A stretch of 34,873 nt of DNA, taken from NCBI GenBank assembly GCA_041745765.1, contig JBGTIH010000120.1, positions 1 to 34,873 on the forward strand, given 5' to 3'. The stretch is from JAHCHG01 sp041745765 (GTDB lineage Bacteria; Acidobacteriota; Blastocatellia; Pyrinomonadales; Pyrinomonadaceae). The number at the start of each line of letters is the position of its first letter. Position 1 is the stretch's first letter. Below the pieces are notes generated by a model that was not told the origin of the DNA, searched no databases, and saw only the letters and a program-made list of their open reading frames with translations. This document shows, piece by piece, positions 23,089 through 30,211 of this stretch. A program made the position numbers and the translations under genes.

Positions 23089-24153
23089 ATGAAAAACGGA
23101 AAGCTGTATTATTTCTCAAATCTATTTCTTTGCTTTATTTTATTGCAAAGTTATTTATCGGCTCAAGATTCAAATTCAAATTCTCCGAATAATTTACCGG
23201 AAAACGAAATTGTTAAAACTTCAATTTCCGAAGAAGATTTAATTCATTTCGGCGATTTAATTGAAATAGACATTATCGGAAGTTATGAATATGATTGGCG
23301 CGGAACTCTCACGGCGGAAGGTTTTTTAGACGGCGTAGGTTTTTTGGAAGAACCCGTTTATGCACTTTGTCGCAGCGAAGATGATATTGCCGAAAAAATC
23401 ACGAAAGCATACAGTAAGTTTTTGAGAAATCCTAAAGTTGCCGTCAGGATTCTCGACCGCTCAAATCGTCCTCATTCGATTCTTTCCGGCGCGGTAAGAA
23501 CACCACAAAGATTTCAGCTGAATCGCCGGATTTTTTTGAACGAACTTTTGATTGTCGCGGGCGGTTTGACCGATAAAGCCAGCGGCGAAGTTCAAATTTT
23601 TCGTCCGCAAAACTTAAATTGTCTGGCAGAAGCCGGAAAAAACACTTTGCAACCGTCGCCGGATGTGCAAAACCGTCAGAGATTTGTTGTTGTCCGGGAA
23701 GACAACGGCTCACAGTTTATCAACATCAAAATCAGTGATTTATTGACGGGAAAAGAAGAAGCAAATCCGCAGATTTTAAGCGGTGATATTGTTAATGTTC
23801 TGGAATCTCAGCCGATTTATGTTATCGGAGGAGTTAAAACTCCGAGACAAATATCATCTCGTTCGCAAATGTCTTTAACTCGTGCCATTGCCGGCGCGGG
23901 CGGTTTATCAAAAGATTCGGATGAAACAGAAATTACAATTTTTCGGCGCGAAGGCGGAGAAACAAAAATAATCGAAGCCGATTTGGAGAAAATCAAAGCG
24001 GAAAAATCCGAAGATTTGATTTTGCAAGCGTTCGATATCGTAGATGTTGCACGGCGCGGCAAAAAAGAAGAGCGTAAAATTCCACCGGTTTTGGAAAATT
24101 TCGAGGCGATAAATCAAGATAAATCAAAATTACCTCTGCGGATAATTGATTGA
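23089..24153 (+). CDS. Polysaccharide export-type periplasmic protein with SLBB domains (Wza-like)
   Basis: The 354-residue protein (ATG at 23089; a GTG at 23083 would add two residues) has a signal peptide ending LSAQ at about residue 25. A polysaccharide-export domain (about 52-125, GDLIEIDIIGSYEYD and an NPKVAVRILD strand) is followed by two SLBB domains (about 130-215 and 245-330, each with the G-A/V-V-x-x-P-x-R/Q pattern, SGAVRTPQRF and IGGVKTPRQI). Such proteins form the outer-membrane part of capsule or exopolysaccharide exporters. No glycosyltransferase, Wzc kinase or flippase is nearby, so it is an orphan. The cysteine typical of the Wza lipobox is not evident. Confidence 0.85.
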   Translation: MKNGKLYYFSNLFLCFILLQSYLSAQDSNSNSPNNLPENEIVKTSISEEDLIHFGDLIEIDIIGSYEYDWRGTLTAEGFLDGVGFLEEPVYALCRSEDDIAEKITKAYSKFLRNPKVAVRILDRSNRPHSILSGAVRTPQRFQLNRRIFLNELLIVAGGLTDKASGEVQIFRPQNLNCLAEAGKNTLQPSPDVQNRQRFVVVREDNGSQFINIKISDLLTGKEEANPQILSGDIVNVLESQPIYVIGGVKTPRQISSRSQMSLTRAIAGAGGLSKDSDETEITIFRREGGETKIIEADLEKIKAEKSEDLILQAFDIVDVARRGKKEERKIPPVLENFEAINQDKSKLPLRIID

Positions 24154-24253
24154 AAAGCAATTTTGTGAAAAAATCAACAATTTATTGTTCAAATATATTA
24201 CAATTTTTTATTGAAGTTTAAGTATCTCAAATATTTTGAGAGTTAAAAAAAAT

Positions 24254-24475
24254 ATGTCAGAAAAACAAACTAAATTCAGCCGCCGAACTATTGCTTTGCT
24301 CTGGATTGTCGCGGTCGGTGTCATCATCGGAGTTCTTATTTATTTTGAATTGATCTCCGTTCTCTATCTTTTGGCAACAATTGCCTTAGTAGTTTTGCTT
24401 ATAATCGTCGGTTTTGCCGATTTGGAAAGTGTCGGTAAAGAAAATCTTGTCGGATTTGCTGCGAAAGAGGAGTAA
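24254..24475 (+). CDS. Two-helix membrane miniprotein
   Basis: With the ATG at 24254 the protein has 73 residues (a TTG at 24236 would add six). A polar start is followed by two adjacent hydrophobic segments (about 14-33 and 36-54 from this ATG) and a short acidic tail. No family is recognised. Its stop is three bases before the TTG start of the matrixin gene, so they are co-transcribed. An inverted repeat CTCAAA-TAT-TTTGAG (24226-24240) just upstream overlaps the GAGAG ribosome-binding region. Confidence 0.72.
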   Translation: MSEKQTKFSRRTIALLWIVAVGVIIGVLIYFELISVLYLLATIALVVLLIIVGFADLESVGKENLVGFAAKEE

Positions 24476-24478
24476 GAT

Positions 24479-25819
24479 TTGGGTTTTATACAAAAGAGTT
24501 TAATATTTTTCCTGGTTTTGACGGTGTTGCTAAATTTAACTTATGCGGCATCGGCATATAATCCTCAATATGCGGACGAAGCAAAAACTGTTCGTCTGCG
24601 CTGGAAAAGTGGAGTTATTCCAATTTCTCTTTCAAACTCTTTTTATAAACAAACCTCAAGTATCAGACCGGACAGCGACGTTGAAGGAGCTTTCAAACGC
24701 AGTTTGGAAACGTGGGAAAGTGTTGCAAACATAAAGTTTATTGAGGTTTCCAGCGATAAACAATCGGTTAGTCCGGCGGGAAAAAATGGCGATGGCATAA
24801 GTTTGATAACCATCGCGCAAACTTCTGAAAATCTTTTGCTTTTCGGAAGCGATTCTGAAGACATCTCCGCCCGTACAAGGGTTTTTTATGACAGTAAAGG
24901 TTTTATCAGTGAAGCCGATATTGTTTTGAATCCATATCAACAATTTTCGACCGACGGCTCAATCGGCACATTTGATTTAGAAGCTACTCTGACGCACGAA
25001 ATCGGACATCTGCTCGGTTTAGACCACTCAACGGTCATCGGCGCAACAATGCAGACAAGCCAGGGGAAAAACGGCATTTATAATCTACCGGGCTATACTT
25101 CCAGAACTTTAGCCGAAGATGACATTGCCGGAATTCGTTCAATCTACGGGACAAAAGAAGCGGAAGATTATTGCTGTGGTTCGGCAGATGGAAAACTTTC
25201 TTTGCCGAATAACAAGCCGGCAGCCGGTTTTCAGGTTTGGCTCGAAGATTTTTACGACGGGCGGGTTATCGCCGGAGTTTTAACAAATTCCGAAGGCGAA
25301 TTCCTTATCGAAGGATTGCCTATTGGAGAATATCGGGTTTATGCCAAAAATGTTTCTAAAAAAGACGCGAAACCTAATTTTTCGGCGACAGAACTCGAAA
25401 CAATTAAAATCTTAAAAGATAAAAAAGTAAGTCTGACAGAGATGTTTATTGAAAATACAAAAGAATTTGAACTTCAATACGTCGGGTTTAACGGACAACT
25501 TTCAGAACTTCCTGTACCGGTTAATGCCGGAAAATCTTATGTTATTTATCTCGGCGGGAAAAACCTCGATTCGGAAGATTTAGAAATAAACTTCAGCTCG
25601 CCGCATATCAAAGTTACTCCTAACAGCATAATTAAACACGATTACGGAAAAGACATTTCCGTAATCAGTTTCGAAGTAAAATTAAGCAATCAAACCCCGC
25701 TAGGCGAATACAGTTTTTTCGTAAAAAAGAAAGATTCTCAAACAGATGTGTCTATCGGCAGTTTGACCGTTGAGAGTTTTGTAAATAACTGGAACAGTTA
25801 CATTATCAGCGAAAATTAA
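24479..25819 (+). CDS. Secreted matrixin-type zinc metalloprotease
   Basis: The 446-residue protein has a signal peptide (about 1-26), a catalytic domain (30-226) and a C-terminal region with beta-sandwich modules. The zinc motif is LTHEIGHLLGLDHS, HExxHxxGxxH, with ligands H173, H177 and H183 and catalytic E174. The Met-turn follows as GATM (M191). The protease type is therefore a metzincin of the M10 matrixin class. After it comes a carboxypeptidase-regulatory-like fold (about 240-310, GFQVWLEDFYDGRVIAGVLT) and a further Ig-like segment (330-446). It should act outside the cytoplasm on proteins. TTG is the start, supported by GAGG eight bases upstream and the close spacing to the miniprotein gene. 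Confidence 0.9.
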   Translation: MGFIQKSLIFFLVLTVLLNLTYAASAYNPQYADEAKTVRLRWKSGVIPISLSNSFYKQTSSIRPDSDVEGAFKRSLETWESVANIKFIEVSSDKQSVSPAGKNGDGISLITIAQTSENLLLFGSDSEDISARTRVFYDSKGFISEADIVLNPYQQFSTDGSIGTFDLEATLTHEIGHLLGLDHSTVIGATMQTSQGKNGIYNLPGYTSRTLAEDDIAGIRSIYGTKEAEDYCCGSADGKLSLPNNKPAAGFQVWLEDFYDGRVIAGVLTNSEGEFLIEGLPIGEYRVYAKNVSKKDAKPNFSATELETIKILKDKKVSLTEMFIENTKEFELQYVGFNGQLSELPVPVNAGKSYVIYLGGKNLDSEDLEINFSSPHIKVTPNSIIKHDYGKDISVISFEVKLSNQTPLGEYSFFVKKKDSQTDVSIGSLTVESFVNNWNSYIISEN

Positions 25820-25839
25820 CATAAAAAAATATTTTATGC

Positions 25840-25867
25840 TTGCAAATTATTTTTTCCTGTGCATAAT
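25840..25867 (+). promoter_or_regulatory. Promoter of the candidate small RNA
   Basis: TTGCAA (25840-25845), 16-base spacer, CATAAT (25862-25867). Transcription would begin at about 25874, exactly at the first hairpin. Confidence 0.5.
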
Positions 25868-25873
25868 CTATAA

Positions 25874-25965
25874 GTGTTCACCTCCCCGGTGAACATTTGG
25901 TCACGAGGGGTGAGGACTTGTGACCTAGAGGCGACGGTGTGGGAGACGTCGCCTTTTTACTTTTT
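25874..25965 (+). ncRNA. Candidate structured small RNA, three hairpins
   Basis: No coding frame spans this segment, yet it holds three perfect stem-loops in a row: TGTTCACC (25875-25882) with GGTGAACA (25888-25895) and a UCCCC loop; GGTCAC (25899-25904) with GTGACC (25920-25925) and a purine-rich loop containing GGGG and GGA; GGCGACG (25930-25936) with CGTCGCC (25947-25953) and a GGGAGA-containing loop, followed by TTTTT. The last hairpin is a rho-independent terminator. The RNA is far more GC-rich than its surroundings. It does not read as a tRNA, or as any riboswitch class I know in detail. It could be a trans-acting sRNA (UCCC loops are used this way in staphylococcal sRNAs), a protein-binding decoy, or a terminator-controlled leader for the transporter 220 bases on. 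Confidence 0.7.
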
Positions 25966-26176
25966 AAATAATCAAACATAAAATTTAATATCGAAATGTA
26001 TTCCGGTGGGTTGACGTAGGCATTAATAAGAGTAAACTTTGCAAGTCGGTAATAATCAAAAGGAGCAATTTTAACTCCGATTTTGTGTTGGTTAAAAATT
26101 AAATAATTATTATCATCAAGACCGCAGGTGTTAATTTCACCTATCGGTCTTTAATTGTTTAAGGTTCGGAAAGCAA
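25966..26176 (+). promoter_or_regulatory. Leader region of the APC permease gene
   Basis: A promoter-like pair, TTGACG (26011-26016) and TAAACT (26033-26038), sits 16 bases apart. Downstream are a small hairpin, GGAG/CTCC (about 26062-26078), and a strong one, AAGACCG (26118-26124) with CGGTCTT (26145-26151), continued inside by AGGTG/CACCT. Its T-rich 3' side ends about 15 bases before the ATG, next to an AAGG ribosome binding site. It could be an attenuator or translation-control hairpin. The segment does not match the c-di-AMP riboswitch consensus known from some potassium permease genes. Confidence 0.4.
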
Positions 26177-28174
26177 ATGAAAAGAAACAGTAGTTTCAGC
26201 AATTGGTTGCTGAAAGGTGTGAGAGGAGTTGAGGAACCAGACGAACCGGAAGGTAAAAACGAACACCATCCCTGGTGGAAAGTGATGTGTCTGACGGGCG
26301 TAGATTATTTTTCAACGCTCGGTTATCAGCCCGGAATCGCTTTTTTAGCTGCGGGAGCATTATCCCCCTTTGCGACTTTCGTCCTGGTGATTCTGACGCT
26401 TTTCGGCGCATTGCCGATGTACAAGCGTGTGGCAGAAGAAAGCCCGCACGGCGACGGCTCGATTTCCATGCTTGAAAAACTTCTGTCGCGCTGGAAAGGT
26501 AAAATGTTTGTTCTCGTTTTACTCGGATTTGTGGCGACGAGTTTTATTATCACAATTACACTTTCGGCGGCAGATGCGACGGCTCACATTGTTGAAAATC
26601 CGTTTGTTGAACAAAATCTACATTTCCTTCATCACGAAATTATCGTTACATTAGTTTTAGTCGGATTTTTAGGCGCAGTTTTTCTCAAAGGTTTTAAGGA
26701 AGCCATCGGAATTGCCGTCGTTATTGTCATTGTTTATTTGGCTTTTAACATAATTGTTATATCTATCGGTTTATACGAAATTTTCTTTATTCAACCGGAA
26801 GTTTTAAGCCGTTGGAGTGAAGCTGTTTGGAGCTATCCTGATGTCAACGGAAGCATTCTGGCAGTAATATTTTTTTCACTTTTGTATTTTCCGAAACTTG
26901 CACTCGGTCTTTCCGGTTTTGAGACAGGCGTTGTCGTAATGCCTCTGGTTAAAAGCGGTATTCATTTGACTGAAGAAGACAAAACTTCACTTCATACATC
27001 AAAATTGACGGAAACAACACTAACAACAATTGCGGAAAAACATATTGAGGGGCGGATCATAAACGGGAAAAAACTTTTAAGCGGTGCAGCTTTAATAATG
27101 AGCGTAATGCTGATGGGCAGTAGCATCATTACAACTATGCTGATTCCCCCTGATCAATTCAAGGTTGGCGGACAAGCCAACGGACGCGCTCTTTCGTATT
27201 TGGCGCATCAATTTCTCGGCGATGGAATTGGAACTCTTTATGACGTTAGCACTATTGCGATTTTGTGGTTTGCCGGAGCTTCGGCGATGGCTGGACTTTT
27301 AAACATCGTTCCGCGCTATTTGCCGCGCTACGGTATGGCACCCGATTGGGCGCGGGCAACTCGTCCAATGGTTCTTGTTTTTACCGGGATTGCGGCGGTT
27401 GTAACGATTTTATTTGAAGCCGATGTTGATGCCCAAGGCGGCGCATATGCGACTGGAGTTTTATTTTTGATGGCATCGGCGGCGGTTGCCGTAACAATTT
27501 CGGCTTGGAAAAAACGTGAAAAGAAATGGATCGGGTATTTCATAATTATGCTGGTTTTTTTCTACACAACTCTGGTCAATATCGTCGAACAACCGAAAGG
27601 TTTGCAAATTGCCTCGTTATTTATTTTAGGAATCGTTATAACTTCCTTCATTTCGAGAGCGATGCGGACGACCGAGGTGCGGATTGACGGAATTGAACTC
27701 GATGAAACGGCTAAACAGTTTATCAAAGATTTGGGCGACGATTCGATTCGGATTGTCACGAATCGGCGGGAAACAGGCGACGTCGCAGAATACCGTTTTA
27801 AGGAACACGAAAAACGCACGGACAATCATATTCCCTCAAGTGATCCGATACTTTTTTATGAAATTGAATTGGGCGATGCATCGGAATTTAAAGGAAAATT
27901 AAAGATTCACGGTGTAGATATTGACGGTTATCGAATCTTGCGAACCGAAGCCCCGGCGGTGCCAAATGCGATTGCCGCTTTGCTCTTGTATTTGCGCGAT
28001 GAATCCGGCAAAATCCCGCACGTTTATTTCGGCTGGAGTGAGGGTAATCCGATTGCTTATTTAATCAGGTATTTGTTGTTTGGCGAAGGTGATACTGCGC
28101 CCGTAACACGCGAAATTTTACGAAAGGCGGAACACGATCCGGAACTTCGTCCAAGTGTTCACGTCGGCGGATAA
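26177..28174 (+). CDS. APC-superfamily permease with cytoplasmic C-terminal domain
   Basis: The 665-residue protein begins with a short soluble part, then the stretch GVDYFSTLGYQPGIAFLAAG, typical of a group of APC permeases related to KUP/KimA potassium or amino-acid transporters. About 12 membrane helices lie between residues 40 and 492. Family points visible are PHGDGSISMLEKLL after the second helix and LALGLSGFETGV near 250. The remaining 170 residues form a soluble domain (VRIDGIELDETAKQF and later HVYFGWSEGNPIAYLIRYLL) of unknown role, perhaps regulatory. Substrate cannot be assigned; a cation (K+) or amino acid is most likely. The gene has its own leader and converges with the zinc-ribbon gene with only 13 bases between. 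Confidence 0.82.
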   Translation: MKRNSSFSNWLLKGVRGVEEPDEPEGKNEHHPWWKVMCLTGVDYFSTLGYQPGIAFLAAGALSPFATFVLVILTLFGALPMYKRVAEESPHGDGSISMLEKLLSRWKGKMFVLVLLGFVATSFIITITLSAADATAHIVENPFVEQNLHFLHHEIIVTLVLVGFLGAVFLKGFKEAIGIAVVIVIVYLAFNIIVISIGLYEIFFIQPEVLSRWSEAVWSYPDVNGSILAVIFFSLLYFPKLALGLSGFETGVVVMPLVKSGIHLTEEDKTSLHTSKLTETTLTTIAEKHIEGRIINGKKLLSGAALIMSVMLMGSSIITTMLIPPDQFKVGGQANGRALSYLAHQFLGDGIGTLYDVSTIAILWFAGASAMAGLLNIVPRYLPRYGMAPDWARATRPMVLVFTGIAAVVTILFEADVDAQGGAYATGVLFLMASAAVAVTISAWKKREKKWIGYFIIMLVFFYTTLVNIVEQPKGLQIASLFILGIVITSFISRAMRTTEVRIDGIELDETAKQFIKDLGDDSIRIVTNRRETGDVAEYRFKEHEKRTDNHIPSSDPILFYEIELGDASEFKGKLKIHGVDIDGYRILRTEAPAVPNAIAALLLYLRDESGKIPHVYFGWSEGNPIAYLIRYLLFGEGDTAPVTREILRKAEHDPELRPSVHVGG

Positions 28175-28187
28175 ATCGAAAATTCAG

Positions 28188-28586
28188 TTATTTTTCTTCA
28201 GGAGAATTGCCGTTTAAGAGCGAAGGGTTCATTTCTAAAAAACACGAGCGACAAAAAACCGGACGACCTTGTGAAGGATAAAACGGAACAGTCGTACGCT
28301 CCCTACATTTTGCGCAAAAAACGGCAACTTCAATCCGCTGTTTGATTCCCGTACTTTGGGCGGCATTGATTGCGGCAAGTCTTTCATTTTTTGCTTGTTT
28401 ACAGGTTTTGCAGCGTTTTGGCGGGTTTTGTAAGCCTTTATCACGGAAGAAAATCTGTTCGCCCACTGTCCAGATAAAAGATTTATTGCAATCAACACAT
28501 AAAATTTCTTTGTCATCAAATTCGGGATCTTCACTTTCTCCGAATGTTTCCTTATTAAACTCTATAAAATTTTTCGTTTCAATCAT
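28188..28586 (-). CDS. Double zinc-ribbon protein (zf-trcl type)
   Basis: With the ATG at 28586 (GGGAAGGAG about 11 bases upstream) the protein has 132 residues; a TTG at 28628 would add 14. Eight cysteines form two ribbons: C30-V-D-C33 with C59-K-T-C62, and C91-A-K-C94 with C112-R-S-C115. The first ribbon has the F-x-W-T-x-G-E-Q-x-F-F-x-x-K-G spacing of the zf-trcl family (SFIWTVGEQIFFRDKG). The second has the V-P-F-x-P-x-x-G-R-P-V-x-C pattern common in small bacterial CxxC proteins. There is no membrane segment. A nucleic-acid or ribosome-linked role is typical of such ribbons but not proven. Confidence 0.82.
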   Translation of the reverse strand: MIETKNFIEFNKETFGESEDPEFDDKEILCVDCNKSFIWTVGEQIFFRDKGLQNPPKRCKTCKQAKNERLAAINAAQSTGIKQRIEVAVFCAKCRERTTVPFYPSQGRPVFCRSCFLEMNPSLLNGNSPEEK

Positions 28587-28900
28587 TGCTGGTACTTGCT
28601 CCTTCCCACGTATTTCCTCAGAAAACAATTTAAATCATCTTTTTATGATTCGAATCAGTAATTTCCAAAATTATTCTATCAAGAGTTTTTCGATAATTTT
28701 CGGTTATTACTTTGAGGCAATTCGGTAAATAAATTTTTTTGTAGTAAATTTAATATTATAGAGAGTCAACAATCTAATAATTTACAATTAAATTTGATAC
28801 AAGTAACAACAAAATCTGATATAAATACGCTTTTGAAATTATAACTTACTACTGTTTATGTCAAGTTTTGTAAAGAAATTATACTCCATAATTCTTAAAT
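28587..28900. other. AT-rich intergenic stretch upstream of purD
   Basis: About 310 AT-rich bases. A TATACT hexamer at 28880-28885 just ahead of the purD ATG may be a -10 box, but the -35 match is poor. The divergent promoter of the zinc-ribbon gene must also lie here. I see no gene or strong structure. Confidence 0.4.
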
Positions 28901-30172
28901 ATGAAAATTCTGGTAATCGGTTCGGGCGGGCGGGAACACGCACTGTGTTCTGCCTTCAAGAAAAGTAAAAAAGTAAAACGTATTTTTTGCGCCGACGGAA
29001 ACGCGGGAATCGGCGAAATTGCCGAACTCGTTAAAATTAAACCCGATCAAATCAATGCTTTAGCAGATTTTGTCGAAGAAAACGCAATTGATCTGACATT
29101 TGTTGGCGGCGAAACTTCGCTCGCGCTCGGCATTGTTGATGAATTTGAAAAACGCGGTTTGAAAATCATCGGCGCAAGCCGTAATGCGGCGCAGCTCGAA
29201 GCGAGCAAATCTTTTGCAAAGGATTTTATGGCGCGGCATAATATTCCGACGGCGAAATACCAAACTGCAAATTCAATAGAGGAAGCGAAAACTATTCTGA
29301 AGAGCGGCTTTTTCGGTGATGAAAATTCAGCAGTCGTCGTCAAAGCCGACGGACTCGCCGCCGGAAAAGGCGTTGTTGTTGCCGCGAATCGGCGTGAAGC
29401 GGAAAATGCAGTTGTAGAACTCGAAAAACTCGCCGGAGCGGATGCCGCGCAAAAAATCGTTCTGGAAGAATGCCTGATCGGCAGGGAAGTTTCGTTGATA
29501 ATGTTCGCCGACGGAAAACATTTCGCATTGATGCCGCCCGCCAAAGATCATAAACGCATTAGCGAAAACGACATGGGCGCGAATACGGGCGGAATGGGCG
29601 TAATTACGGATGCTGGATTGCTTTCGCGTGAGCAAACGGCTCAAATTATTAAAAAAATCATTAAACCGACAATAAAAGGCGCGAAAAAAGAAGGTTTTCC
29701 GTTTCGCGGAATCTTATTCCTCGGTTTGATGTTGACCGCAGAAGGCGCAAAGGTTTTGGAATTCAACGTACGCTTCGGCGATCCCGAAACTCAGGCGATT
29801 CTGGTTCGCCTTGAAACGGATTTGGTCGAAGTCTGCGAAGCTATTCTTAATCAAACGCTCGATAAATTATTTTTTGAATGGAAAGAGGGAAGTTCGGCGT
29901 GTGTCGTTCTGGCTTCAGAAGGTTATCCGCAAAAATCGCAGACTGGTGTTGAAATAATAGGTTTAGAAAACATCATAAAACAGGATGAAATCAATATTTT
30001 CCATGCCGGAACCGCCAAAAATGAAGCCGGAAAATTTATCACCGCCGGCGGCAGAGTTTTAGGCGTAACCGCTACTGCCAGAAACTTAAACGGCGCAATC
30101 CATCGCGCTTATAAAGCCGTCAATGAAATAGATTGGGACGGAATGCAATACCGGCGCGATATAGGGAAATAA
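28901..30172 (+). CDS. purD: Phosphoribosylamine-glycine ligase
   Basis: The 423-residue enzyme catalyses the second step of de novo purine synthesis, joining glycine to 5-phosphoribosylamine with ATP to give glycinamide ribonucleotide. The length is as expected. N-terminal GSGGREHAL (7-15), the ATP-grasp segments VVVKADGLAAGKGVVVA and the Mg/ATP site LEFNVRFGDPETQ are all present. So is the signature RFGDPE near residue 292 and the C-terminal TAGGRVLGVTA. It is not in an operon with other pur genes here. Its stop codon lies inside the stem of its terminator. Confidence 0.96.
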   Translation: MKILVIGSGGREHALCSAFKKSKKVKRIFCADGNAGIGEIAELVKIKPDQINALADFVEENAIDLTFVGGETSLALGIVDEFEKRGLKIIGASRNAAQLEASKSFAKDFMARHNIPTAKYQTANSIEEAKTILKSGFFGDENSAVVVKADGLAAGKGVVVAANRREAENAVVELEKLAGADAAQKIVLEECLIGREVSLIMFADGKHFALMPPAKDHKRISENDMGANTGGMGVITDAGLLSREQTAQIIKKIIKPTIKGAKKEGFPFRGILFLGLMLTAEGAKVLEFNVRFGDPETQAILVRLETDLVEVCEAILNQTLDKLFFEWKEGSSACVVLASEGYPQKSQTGVEIIGLENIIKQDEINIFHAGTAKNEAGKFITAGGRVLGVTATARNLNGAIHRAYKAVNEIDWDGMQYRRDIGK

Positions 30173-30204
30173 TTTGTAAATTATTTCCCTATATCGCATT
30201 TTTT
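30156..30204 (+). terminator. purD terminator overlapping the stop codon
   Basis: GCGATATAGGGAAATAA (30156-30172) is an exact complement of TTATTTCCCTATATCGC (30181-30197), with a further pair or two in the loop region, and TTTTTT follows at 30199-30204. The last codons, including TAA at 30170-30172, form the entire left arm. Confidence 0.92.
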
Positions 30205-30211
30205 AGATGAC

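Noticed and set aside
17474..25819. Possible defence island, because several unknown membrane and small proteins are clustered
   Set aside because: No nuclease, helicase, toxin, reverse transcriptase or nucleotide-signalling synthase is present; the cAMP-phosphodiesterase-like enzyme and the SDR are ordinary metabolic types.
25874..25965. tRNA or c-di-AMP riboswitch
   Set aside because: No cloverleaf, no T-loop GTTCRA box, no CCA end; too short for, and lacking the conserved segments of, the c-di-AMP riboswitch.
29047..29544. 165-codon antisense frame in purD
   Set aside because: Shadow of a well-conserved purD coding region; composition follows the sense codons.
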